A DNA stretch of 64,000 nt from Accumulibacter sp964420975. Its GTDB lineage: Bacteria > Pseudomonadota > Gammaproteobacteria > Burkholderiales > Rhodocyclaceae. Location of the stretch: NCBI GenBank assembly GCA_964420975.1, contig CAYQVH010000006.1:62001-126000 (forward strand), in the 5' to 3' direction. The notes under the pieces are model-generated. The model was not told the origin of the DNA. It saw only the letters and a program-made list of their open reading frames with translations, and searched no databases. Made by a program: the position numbers and the translations under genes. Of the stretch, positions 26,247 through 35,720 are shown one piece after another (positions within the stretch are counted from its first letter, which is position 1; each line of letters opens with the position of its first letter).

Positions 26247-27332
26247 ATGATCGTTTTTCGCCAACTGCAGGACCTCGCGTCCTCGACCTACTCCTATCTG
26301 CTCGCCGACCCGAGCTCGCGTGAAGCCGTCCTCATCGACCCGGTTTTTGAGCAAGTCCGGCGAGAGGTCGCGTTGATCAAGGAGCTTGGGCTGACGCTTC
26401 GATATACGATCGACACCCATGTGCACGCCGATCATGTGACCGGCGCCTGGCTGCTGCGGCAACGGCTTGGAAGCCGGATCGCAATTGCCCAACAAAGTGG
26501 CGCCGAAGGCGCCGACCTTTACCTTCGAGACGAGGAGCCGGTCATCTTCGGTTGCCGCTCGCTGACCGCGATCGCCACCCCCGGGCATACCGTCGGCTGC
26601 ATCACCTTGGTCCTCGACGATCGGACGATGGCATTCACCGGCGACGCGCTGCTGATTCGCGGCTGTGGCCGAACCGATTTTCAGGCGGGCGATCCGGAAC
26701 AGCTCTATCGCTCGGTTCGCCAGCGCATCTTCTCGCTGCCCGACGATTGCCTGCTCTATCCGGGTCACGACTACAAAGGGTCCACGGTGACGACGGTCGC
26801 CGAGGAACGACAGTACAACCCGCGTCTCGGTGGCGAGATTGGCGAGCAGGACTTCGCCGGCCACATGCGAAATCTCGCCCTGCCGCATCCCATGAAGCTG
26901 GACATCGCGGTTCCGGCCAACCTTTTCTGCGGCAAACCGGCTGGCGACGCGCACCTAACGACCGAGCCCGACTGGGCGCCGCTGACGTACACCTATGCCG
27001 GCATCTGGGAAGTGCACGCGCAATGGCTGGAAGAACACGTGTCCGCGGTGCAGTTGGTTGACGTCCGCGAGGCCGAGGAATTCGATGGCGTGCTCGGACA
27101 CATCGCTTCCGCCCGGCTGATTCCACTCGGCGAACTCCCGGCCCGCCTCGGTGACCTGGACCGCGGCAAACCGATCGTCACCGTCTGCCGTTCCGGTTCG
27201 CGTTCGGCACGCGCAGCGGTCATCCTCGAGCAAGCCGGCTTCACAAAAGTCGCCAACCTCTCCGGCGGTATGCTGCGCTGGCGCCTGCTTCGACTACCCA
27301 CCGACGCCGCCGGCAGCGCCGCCGCGCCGTAA
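26247..27332 (+). CDS. Persulfide dioxygenase-rhodanese fusion (ETHE1-like)
   Basis: 361-residue two-domain enzyme. The N-terminal metallo-beta-lactamase domain (about 1-235) has the iron ligands THVHADHVTG, GHTVGC and FTGDALLIRGCGRTDFQ, typical of ETHE1-type persulfide dioxygenases that oxidise glutathione persulfide to sulfite. The C-terminal rhodanese domain (about 255-345) has active-site Cys in TVCRSGSRSARA. Fusion proteins of this kind couple sulfur transfer and oxidation. Substrate assignment is from family knowledge. Confidence 0.9.
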   Translation: MIVFRQLQDLASSTYSYLLADPSSREAVLIDPVFEQVRREVALIKELGLTLRYTIDTHVHADHVTGAWLLRQRLGSRIAIAQQSGAEGADLYLRDEEPVIFGCRSLTAIATPGHTVGCITLVLDDRTMAFTGDALLIRGCGRTDFQAGDPEQLYRSVRQRIFSLPDDCLLYPGHDYKGSTVTTVAEERQYNPRLGGEIGEQDFAGHMRNLALPHPMKLDIAVPANLFCGKPAGDAHLTTEPDWAPLTYTYAGIWEVHAQWLEEHVSAVQLVDVREAEEFDGVLGHIASARLIPLGELPARLGDLDRGKPIVTVCRSGSRSARAAVILEQAGFTKVANLSGGMLRWRLLRLPTDAAGSAAAP

Positions 27333-27473
27333 CACGTTCGTGCGGCTTGACCAGCACCCCAACCGGTCTCTTGATGCACCAGGCAAGTGCGCGACCCCCG
27401 GCCCGCGCACCATGCGCTAGCGCGACCGGCCGCGCCGCTGACCAATCCACCGGTCAGCGCCCTACCCAACGCA

Positions 27474-27489
27474 TGGCACGCTTTCTGCT
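27474..27489 (+). promoter_or_regulatory. Sigma-54 (-24/-12) promoter for the ATP-grasp/alpha-E/Anbu operon
   Basis: TGGCACG (27474-27480), four bases, then CTGCT (27485-27489). The GG and GC are ten bases apart as required, and only one core position differs from TGGCAC-N5-TTGC. Transcription would begin near 27500, about 20 bp before the ATP-grasp start. The remaining 27333-27520 sequence has no gene; it would be the place for an enhancer site, but none is recognised. Confidence 0.72.
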
Positions 27490-27520
27490 TAATTAAGCGG
27501 GTCACACGGGCGAGAGCACC

Positions 27521-28936
<1,416 letters not shown>

Positions 28937-28954
28937 GCCTGACGGAGAGCCGAG

Positions 28955-29887
28955 ATGCTGAGCCGCACCGCTGATCACCTTTACTGGATGGCGCGTTATA
29001 GCGAACGCGCCGAGAACCTGGCTCGACTGCTTGACGTTTCGTATCAGATGTCACTCGTGCCGCAGTCCTTGGCGGCCCAGAACGAGAACTGGCGAGCGAT
29101 CCTGGCGCTTAACAGCCTGGAGTCGGCTTTCGCGGCGACGTACGACGAAGTCAACGTCGATAACGTACTGCGCTTCATGGTCGCTGATCCCGGCAACCCG
29201 TCGTCGATCTACAGCTGTTTGCGCGCCGCGCGAGAGAATGCCCACGCCGTTCGCGGCACGCTCACCGCGGAAACGTGGGAAAGCTTCAACGCGACCTGGA
29301 TCGAACTTCGGCAACAGACTTTCGAACAAATCCTCTCGCGTGGAATCAGCGAGTTTTTTGACTGGGTCAAGTTGCGCGTGGCAGTCAGCCGCGGCGTCAC
29401 CTTCGGCACCATGCTCAAGGACGACGCGTTGCATTTCATCCGCCTCGGCGGCCTGCTGGAACGCGGCGACAATACCGCCCGCATCCTGGATATGCAATAC
29501 CACATCCTGCGTAACGGGGACGAGGGGGTCAGCGACTTCTACCGCTGGGGCGCGCTGCTTCGCTCATTGTCGGCGTTTCAGGTCTACCGGAAGGTCTATC
29601 GCGACGCGATCACGCCGGGCCGCGTCGCCGAGTTGCTGATCCTGCGGATGGACATGCCACGCTCATTACACGCCTGCGCCGACGGGGTTGTCCGCATGCT
29701 GCAGCTGATCGCCAACAGTTCATCCGCCGAGACCGAGCGACAAGCCGGTGTACTCCACGCCCGGCTTCATTTCGGCCGTATCGAGGACGTGCTTGCCAGC
29801 GGGTTGCACGATTACCTGACCGACTTCATGGACCGCATCTACGAACTCGGCGACGGCATCAGTCGCGACTTTCTGGTACCGGCCTGA
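28955..29887 (+). CDS. Alpha-E domain protein of the Anbu operon
   Basis: 310-residue all-helical alpha-E (DUF403) protein. The typical start MLSRTADHLYWMARYSERAENLARLLDV is present and the middle contains FIRLGGLLERGDNTARILD. Function is unknown, but alpha-E proteins nearly always accompany permuted ATP-grasp proteins, either adjacent or fused, suggesting one complex. It starts 18 bp after the ATP-grasp gene. In many Anbu operons a transglutaminase follows; here Anbu comes next, 59 bp later. Confidence 0.9.
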   Translation: MLSRTADHLYWMARYSERAENLARLLDVSYQMSLVPQSLAAQNENWRAILALNSLESAFAATYDEVNVDNVLRFMVADPGNPSSIYSCLRAARENAHAVRGTLTAETWESFNATWIELRQQTFEQILSRGISEFFDWVKLRVAVSRGVTFGTMLKDDALHFIRLGGLLERGDNTARILDMQYHILRNGDEGVSDFYRWGALLRSLSAFQVYRKVYRDAITPGRVAELLILRMDMPRSLHACADGVVRMLQLIANSSSAETERQAGVLHARLHFGRIEDVLASGLHDYLTDFMDRIYELGDGISRDFLVPA

Positions 29888-29946
29888 GGCCGGCAGCCAA
29901 CCGAAATGCCAACCCGCGCGACGTCCTGGCGACGAACGGACAAGCC

Positions 29947-30681
29947 GTGACCTACTGCGTCGCTATCCGCCTCGATGCCGGGCTAGTCTTTCTCGCCGAC
30001 TCACGCACCAATGCCGGCGTCGACCAGATCAACACCTTCCGCAAGCTAACCGTCATCGAACGCCCGGGCGAACGCTTTCTGGTACTGATGATGGCCGGCA
30101 ATCTGTCGATCAGTCAATCGGTGATCAACCTCCTCAGCGAGCGCATCGCGGACAGCCACACGGAAAATCTGCACACGGCCCCCAACCTCTTCGAAGCCGC
30201 GCGCCATGTTGGCGACATCATCCGTGAGGTCTATCAGCGAGACGCTGCCGCACTGAAGGAATTCGGTATCGACTTCAACGTTTCCATCCTCTTCGGCGGC
30301 CAGATCGCCGGCGAGCAACCCCGCCTCTTCAACCTCTATGCGGCGGGAAACTTCATCGAGGCCGGTACCGACACGCCGTATTTTCAGATTGGTGAATCAA
30401 AGTACGGCAAACCGATCATCGACCGTGTCGTCACGCCTCAGATGAGTTTTGAAGACGCCGCCAAGTGTGCGTTGATCTCCATGGACTCGACGATCCGCTC
30501 GAATCTTTCGGTCGGCATGCCACTCGACTTGCTGCTCTACGAGCGCGACACCTTTCGCCTGCACCAACACGTTTGCATTGGCCCGGAGAATCCGTACTTC
30601 AACCGTATCCGCAGCTTGTGGGGGGAACGCCTACGCCAAGTGTTCAGCGAACTCCCGGATCCCGATTGGAGAAGCGGCTAA
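29947..30681 (+). CDS. Anbu, proteasome-type N-terminal nucleophile peptidase
   Basis: 244-residue bacterial proteasome beta-subunit relative (Anbu, 'ancestral beta subunit'). The start is GTG and the first residues are MTYCVAIRLDAG; removal of Met would expose Thr2 as the nucleophile. The catalytic Asp18 (FLADSRTNAG) and Lys33 (TFRKL) keep proteasome spacing when counted from Thr2. The C-terminal half (GESKYGKPIIDRV, SVGMPLDLLLYE) is Anbu-specific. Known Anbu proteins form open helical or ring-like oligomers in the cytoplasm; peptidase substrates are unclear. It is the third gene of the operon with ATP-grasp and alpha-E. Confidence 0.93.
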   Translation: MTYCVAIRLDAGLVFLADSRTNAGVDQINTFRKLTVIERPGERFLVLMMAGNLSISQSVINLLSERIADSHTENLHTAPNLFEAARHVGDIIREVYQRDAAALKEFGIDFNVSILFGGQIAGEQPRLFNLYAAGNFIEAGTDTPYFQIGESKYGKPIIDRVVTPQMSFEDAAKCALISMDSTIRSNLSVGMPLDLLLYERDTFRLHQHVCIGPENPYFNRIRSLWGERLRQVFSELPDPDWRSG

Positions 30682-30846
30682 CCCGAATATTTCACGCTAC
30701 CTGCGCGCTTTACTTGATCGTCATCATGAGTCCGGCGAATGCGGTCGAGGGGTCGATCTGCTCAATTTTTGAGCGTTTTTCAAACATCAGACGGACTCCC
30801 CGCAACCTCCCGCAATGTCATCGTGGCGGGGGCCACTCGATGTTGG

Positions 30847-31300
30847 CTATCCGGAAGCCAAGCGTTTGGCGACCAGCCGAAATATCGCCCGGTGAGGAAA
30901 GGCACTGGCGAGGAAGAAGCGAATGCGGCGAGTGTGGCGTACGATGACGGCGCCAATTTGCAGCAGACGCATGCGGATCGTTCCGACTTGCGCCCTCGCC
31001 CGCTCAGTGCCGACCAAACCGATGGCACGCAGCCGTTCCCTGAGCACATAGGCCAATGACGCCAGCAACAGCCGGAATGGGTTTGGCCACCACAGATGGC
31101 AACTGGTGCGATCGGTGAACAAGCCGAGCTGACGGTGCTTGCGCAAGTGAGGCGATGAACTGCTCGACCAGGATACGCTGCGTGGCCACGGCGCCCTCTC
31201 GGTCGGCGCGGTTCTCGAATCGGCAGCGTCGGGCTTGAGGCCGTTGCCGTGTCACGTTCCCAGGCCGTTTGCGCGGCCAGGTCGTCACGCAAGGTGGTCA
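30847..31300 (-). pseudogene. IS1380-type transposase remnant (C-terminal)
   Basis: About 100 residues in one minus-strand frame (31146-30847) read QLGLFTDRTSCHLWWPNPFRLLLASLAYVL, RAQVGTIRMRLLQIGAVIVRHTRRIRF and VAKRLASG, the typical C-terminal end of IS1380-family DDE transposases. Upstream, fragments such as RFENRADREG continue in a different frame up to about 31290, so the copy is frameshifted. The N-terminal two thirds and clear inverted repeats are missing. The remainder of the 719-bp gap (30682-31399) has nothing else I can identify. Confidence 0.75.
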
Positions 31301-31399
31301 CTTCACGCCGGCAGCAGCCCGCGCCAGTGCTCGTAAGCTCGGGAACCGCTTTCCCGCCGGCTAGCGGCTAGCCTATCTACCCCGGCCCCACGGAGGGCG

Positions 31400-33016
31400 T
31401 TACCGAATCGACATCTGGCCGACTGCGGTCAGCCGCGAGCCCTGTCCCTGTAGCGTCGCCGAGCGCTGGCGTAGCGCTTCGCGCAAAGTTCGGTCGTGGC
31501 CGTAGAGATCAGGAAAGAAATACACGCGGTCGTTACGCACCGTCGCGGTACGGTAGGCGATCACCACCGGCACTTCATCGTGAACACGAACACTCAGCGA
31601 TCGTCCGCTCTTCTTGGTCTGCACGATCCGGTTTCGCGTCCACTCGCCCGAACCGGACAGGACAAACTCCGCGAGGTCCACCGGCGCCTCGACGCGGATG
31701 CAGCCGTGACTGAAGTCACGCCGGTCACGCTTGAAGAGCGACACTGAGGGCGTGTAGTGCAGGTAAATGTTGTCACCATTGGGAAGAACGAACTTGATGT
31801 CGCCCAGCGCATTCCCCGCCCCTGGCCGCTGGCGAATGCGCATCTGTCCTTGCGCGATGGCGGTGAGCCCGTCTTCCGGCAGGCTGTCGATCACCCGACC
31901 GTCGCCGCTGACGAGCTCGTACCCCTGGCGCGCAAAGAACGCCGGATCGCGTTGCAGTCGAGGCAGGGTTTCATCGCGCAGGATCGACGGCGGAATATTC
32001 CAGTACGGGTTGAATTCGACGGCCCGCATCGGTGCCGAGAAGATCGGTGTCGGTGTCTTTCGCGCGGTGCCGACGACGACGCGCATCGCCAGACTGCTGC
32101 TGACTTCGTCGCCCTCGATACGGTAGGCGTGCAACATGAATTCGGGGACGTTGACCTGAATCAGACGCCCCTTGCGCGGCAGCGGTGTCCAGCGCAGCCG
32201 TTCAAGCGCCAGCTCAAGCTGCTCGACGCGTGCTTGTGGCGGCACTTTCAACTGCTCGAAGGTTTCCTTGCCGATCACGCCATCGGGTGTCAGCCCGTGC
32301 CTTTCCTGAAACGCCTTGACGCCTTCGACCAGGCGGCCTTCGTAGCGGGGCGGAGATTCCGCGTCGGGGGACAGGTCACCGAGCGCAACCAAGCGTTCCC
32401 GCAGGCGAGCCAGGCCCGCGTAGCTCTGTCCAGGATGCAGCTTGCTACCCACCAAGGGCGGCAGGTCGTTTGCCCAGGCAGAATGGCCGGCGAGTTCACG
32501 ATAGGCGGCGAGCGCCCGTCTCAGACTGTCGTACTCGGGCCAGCGCGACGGTGCGGCTGCCGTTACGTCGTCGACCGACGCAGCAACGGTCGACGTCTCC
32601 TCGGCACTCGCCTCGCGCGCACCGCTGACCAGATAACGGAAACCGACCTGCTGCGGCTGGACCCTGCCATTGCGAAGGTCGCTCTGATAGCGATGCAGCG
32701 CTGAAGCAAGGGCGGCGTTGAGACGTGCAATCCGGTCAGCGGTCAGTTCTTCACCGTCGACAGACCGTTCAATCTCGCGCTGCCAGCCGGAAATACCGTA
32801 ATCGTTGGCATCGAGGCCGTCCAGGGCCGCCATCGACAACCGTTCGACAGCTTGACGCGCGGCGATCGTTGGTCCTTGCTCGTTGAACCACGCGGGCTCT
32901 TCACCAGCGGTACTGAGACGAGCGAAGGTAGCGAGCAAGCACAGCGTGCAAACGACGCGTAGGCGGACCCTGCTCGGATCGGTGACGGGAGCGGTCAGAC
33001 GTGGTCGGCGAGCCAT
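31400..33016 (-). CDS. YcbB/LdtD-type L,D-transpeptidase
   Basis: 538-residue exported murein L,D-transpeptidase. A signal peptide (VVCTLCLLATFARLSTAG) is followed by a helical region, a peptidoglycan-binding type 1 domain (VKAFQERHGLTPDGVIGKETFEQL, about residue 255) and a C-terminal YkuD domain with the catalytic Cys in FSHGCIRVEAPVDLAEF. Such enzymes make 3-3 cross-links or attach lipoproteins to peptidoglycan. ATG 33016 is chosen as the start closest to the signal peptide; a longer form from 33094 is possible. It faces the Anbu operon across an IS remnant. Confidence 0.9.
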   Translation of the reverse strand: MARRPRLTAPVTDPSRVRLRVVCTLCLLATFARLSTAGEEPAWFNEQGPTIAARQAVERLSMAALDGLDANDYGISGWQREIERSVDGEELTADRIARLNAALASALHRYQSDLRNGRVQPQQVGFRYLVSGAREASAEETSTVAASVDDVTAAAPSRWPEYDSLRRALAAYRELAGHSAWANDLPPLVGSKLHPGQSYAGLARLRERLVALGDLSPDAESPPRYEGRLVEGVKAFQERHGLTPDGVIGKETFEQLKVPPQARVEQLELALERLRWTPLPRKGRLIQVNVPEFMLHAYRIEGDEVSSSLAMRVVVGTARKTPTPIFSAPMRAVEFNPYWNIPPSILRDETLPRLQRDPAFFARQGYELVSGDGRVIDSLPEDGLTAIAQGQMRIRQRPGAGNALGDIKFVLPNGDNIYLHYTPSVSLFKRDRRDFSHGCIRVEAPVDLAEFVLSGSGEWTRNRIVQTKKSGRSLSVRVHDEVPVVIAYRTATVRNDRVYFFPDLYGHDRTLREALRQRSATLQGQGSRLTAVGQMSIR

Positions 33017-33234
33017 GGGCGATCCGATGACAGAGCAGTACGCAACATCCAGACTCCGTAGAAAAAGCCGTGCGCGATGGCGGCGGACGATCACCGCTGC
33101 TTAAGCGTAGATCGACAGAACGTGCCGACGTTCCCGGCGACCGCCAAATCCGGTTGGGCGGGCAGCCCAACCGTCAGACCGGACGCACGCGCACGAAAAG
33201 AGCGCAATCATACACGCGGGATCCGATCGGTCGA

Positions 33235-33687
33235 CTACTCGGGGCGACGCGAATCGATGCACACGGTGACCGGCCCGTCGTTGATCAGATGAATCTGCAT
33301 CTCGGCGGCGAAAATTCCGGTCGCGACGGGGCGCCGGATCTCGTTCGTCAAATGCACGACGAACCGGTCGAACAGCGGTTGCGCAACGTCGGGTCGTGCG
33401 GCGCGGCTCCACGACGGGCGATTCCCTTTCCTCGTCGATGCAAAGAGGGTGAATTGGCTGACCGCCAGCACGTCACCTTGGCAATCCAGCAGGCTGCGGT
33501 TCATCACCCCCGCCGCATCCGCGAAGAGGCGCAGCCGTACAAGCTTGCCCGCCATCCAGACCAGGTCGGCGTCGGTGTCGGCTTCTTCGAAGCCGGCCAG
33601 CACCAGCAAACCGGCACCGATTTCGGCGACCACCTGGCCGCCAGTGTCGACGCGTGCGGCGGCGACGCGTTGCACAACGACCCTCAT
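33235..33687 (-). CDS. dtd: D-aminoacyl-tRNA deacylase
   Basis: Cytoplasmic proofreading enzyme that hydrolyses D-aminoacyl-tRNAs. 150 residues. The start MRVVVQRVAAARVD, the catalytic-site segment CQGDVLAVSQFTLFA (SQxT motif) and the C-terminal cross-subunit Gly-cisPro-like region NDGPVTVCIDS (GP motif) are all present. 218 bp separate it from the L,D-transpeptidase gene downstream. Confidence 0.96.
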   Translation of the reverse strand: MRVVVQRVAAARVDTGGQVVAEIGAGLLVLAGFEEADTDADLVWMAGKLVRLRLFADAAGVMNRSLLDCQGDVLAVSQFTLFASTRKGNRPSWSRAARPDVAQPLFDRFVVHLTNEIRRPVATGIFAAEMQIHLINDGPVTVCIDSRRPE

Positions 33688-33741
33688 TCCGCCCCGTCGA
33701 AAAGGCGGCAGCTGCCGGCGGAACGCGGCGATCCGGATCGG

Positions 33742-34716
33742 TCAAACGGCGGTGTCGACATCGGGCGTGGCCGGCTGGCGCCGGCCGGGAAATGGCAACC
33801 AGCGAATCGGTGTCGCCAACGGCTCGGGCTGCAAGGTGACGTGCGCGATCCCCTCATCGGCGAGCACGCGCTGGCTAGCGGCGAGCACGGCCGGCCAACG
33901 GTCAAGTGAATCGACGACGAGGTGTGCCGAGAGCGCAACGCGGTTGGAAGAAAGGGTCCACACGTGCAGGTCGTGCACCGAGTTGACGCCCGACACTCCG
34001 GCCAGCGCGCGCCCGATGGTTTCGCTCGAAAGGCCCGGTGGCACGCCTTCCATCAAGGCGTGCAGCACGTCGCGCAGCAGGCGCAAACTCGAGACAAGCA
34101 TCAACACGCAGATCAGCAAGGAAAGCAGCGGGTCGATCGGCGTCCACCCGGTCCACACGACGACGGCCCCGGCAAGCAGTGCCGCCAGCGAACCGAGCAG
34201 GTCGCCGAGGACGTGCAGCAGCGCGCCACGCGTGTTCATCGTCTGCTCGCCCTGCATCAGCAGCCAGGCAACGCCCAGGTTGAGAAAGAGGCCGAGCGCC
34301 GCCACCAGCGTTACCATTTCGCCGTTGATCGCGGTGGGTCGGTCGAGACGATCGACCGCCGCCAGCGAAATGCCGACCACTACCAACACCATGAAGACAA
34401 CGTTGAGCAGCGCCGCCAGCGTTTCGACGCGCCCATAGCCATAGGTGTGACGCTGTGTCGGCGGCCGTTGCGCGAACCAAGCGGCAAAGGCGGCAAGTGC
34501 CAGCGATGCGCTGTCGGTCACCATATGCCCGGCGTCGCTGAGCAACGCCAGCGACCCCGACCAGAAACCGCTGGCCGCCTCCACCGCGGCAAAGGCGAGC
34601 GTGCACAGCAGCGCCCAGAAGAGCCGCGAGCCGGCGGCACCGTGAGCATGGCTGTGCTGCCCGGCGTGGTCGTGACCGGCGTCCGTAGGGTGCTCGTGAG
34701 AGTGGTCGTGGTTCAT
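33742..34716 (-). CDS. Cation diffusion facilitator (CzcD/ZitB-type) metal exporter
   Basis: 324-residue inner-membrane metal/proton antiporter, probably for zinc. A His-rich cytoplasmic N-terminus (HDHSHEHPTDAGHDH) precedes six helices. The metal site residues are seen as H-x3-D in LSDAGHMVTDS and HxxxD in LLHVLGDLLGS. The C-terminal cytoplasmic domain (VNSVHDLHVWTLSSNRVALSAHLVVD) matches the CDF dimerisation fold. The ATG overlaps the stop of the transglutaminase gene by 4 bp, so the exporter is translated with it. Confidence 0.93.
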   Translation of the reverse strand: MNHDHSHEHPTDAGHDHAGQHSHAHGAAGSRLFWALLCTLAFAAVEAASGFWSGSLALLSDAGHMVTDSASLALAAFAAWFAQRPPTQRHTYGYGRVETLAALLNVVFMVLVVVGISLAAVDRLDRPTAINGEMVTLVAALGLFLNLGVAWLLMQGEQTMNTRGALLHVLGDLLGSLAALLAGAVVVWTGWTPIDPLLSLLICVLMLVSSLRLLRDVLHALMEGVPPGLSSETIGRALAGVSGVNSVHDLHVWTLSSNRVALSAHLVVDSLDRWPAVLAASQRVLADEGIAHVTLQPEPLATPIRWLPFPGRRQPATPDVDTAV

Positions 34717-35720
34717 CGCGGAAGTCCGTCGTTTGCCTGTCGTACGCCGGCGTCGGTCCGGCGCGCGTCGCCGACGGCGGCTGGCGGTGACGCGCTCGCT
34801 GTCGGATCGTCGAGCGGCGTCATGGTAACGGCGACGGCGAGTTCGTGCGCACCGCCGCCGAGAATGACGCCACGTAGCGGAGAGACGTCGGAAAAGTCGC
34901 GTCCCCAGGCGAGAGTGACGTGCTGCGTATCGGGCATCAGGTTGTTGGTCGGATCGAAGTCCAGCCAGCGCCCGCCCTCAACCTCAGGACAATAGACCGA
35001 CACCCAGGCGTGCGACGCATCCGCACCCACCATTCTCGCCTGGCCCGCCGGCGGCGTGGTCAACAAATAGCCGCTGACGTAACGCGCGGCGAGCCCCAGA
35101 GAACGCAGGCACGAGAGCATGAGATGCGCGAAGTCTTGGCAGACACCGCGCTTTTCGGCGAGTACCTTGAGCACCGGCGTGGCGACCGTGGTCGCTTCGG
35201 GATCGAACTCGAACTCCTCGAAGATGCGGCGGGTCAGCTCGCGCGCGGCGTCCAGCAACGGGCGCTGGGGCGTAAAACAGTCTCGGGCGTAGTGAGCGAA
35301 CTCGTGTTTGACGCGGACGCAAGGCGACTCGAACTGAAAGCGGTTGGCGGTGAGCAAAGGCGGACGCTGGCCGTAGGCAAGCTGGTCGCGCACGACTTCC
35401 CACTCCGGCGACGGGCAGGCGCCTCGCGTCGCTCCGACCGGGAGGTGCGGGAGGACTTCAATGAGGCTCTCGGCACGCACACCCAGCGTGTCGTGCGGAT
35501 ACTCGAGCGCCACTTCGGTGATCGGGTTGCCGAAGCAGTCTTCTCGCGAACGCGTGGCGCTGGCTGCCGGCTCAACGTCGATCCGGTGGTTCAGACAGCT
35601 CTGCCAGGCAGACGCCCGGGGTGTCAGATGCAGGAGTTGTCGCGACAACGACACCGGACTGGCGTAGGTGTAGTGCGTTTCGTGCAGGACGTGGTAGCGA
35701 GCAGCGTGCACGGTGATCAC
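34713..35720 (-). CDS. Bacterial transglutaminase-like protein
   Basis: 335-residue protein with an N-terminal beta domain (YHVLHETHYTYASPVSLSRQLLHLTPR) and a transglutaminase/cysteine-protease core. The triad is Cys194 in RGVCQDFAH, His237 in DASHAWVSVY and Asp256 in WLDFDPTNN. No signal peptide, so it is cytoplasmic. Such proteins co-occur with permuted ATP-grasp and alpha-E proteins and are expected to act on amide bonds. GTG start overlaps the stop of the ATP-grasp-alpha-E fusion; the CDF gene overlaps its own end. Confidence 0.9.
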   Translation of the reverse strand: MITVHAARYHVLHETHYTYASPVSLSRQLLHLTPRASAWQSCLNHRIDVEPAASATRSREDCFGNPITEVALEYPHDTLGVRAESLIEVLPHLPVGATRGACPSPEWEVVRDQLAYGQRPPLLTANRFQFESPCVRVKHEFAHYARDCFTPQRPLLDAARELTRRIFEEFEFDPEATTVATPVLKVLAEKRGVCQDFAHLMLSCLRSLGLAARYVSGYLLTTPPAGQARMVGADASHAWVSVYCPEVEGGRWLDFDPTNNLMPDTQHVTLAWGRDFSDVSPLRGVILGGGAHELAVAVTMTPLDDPTASASPPAAVGDARRTDAGVRQANDGLPR

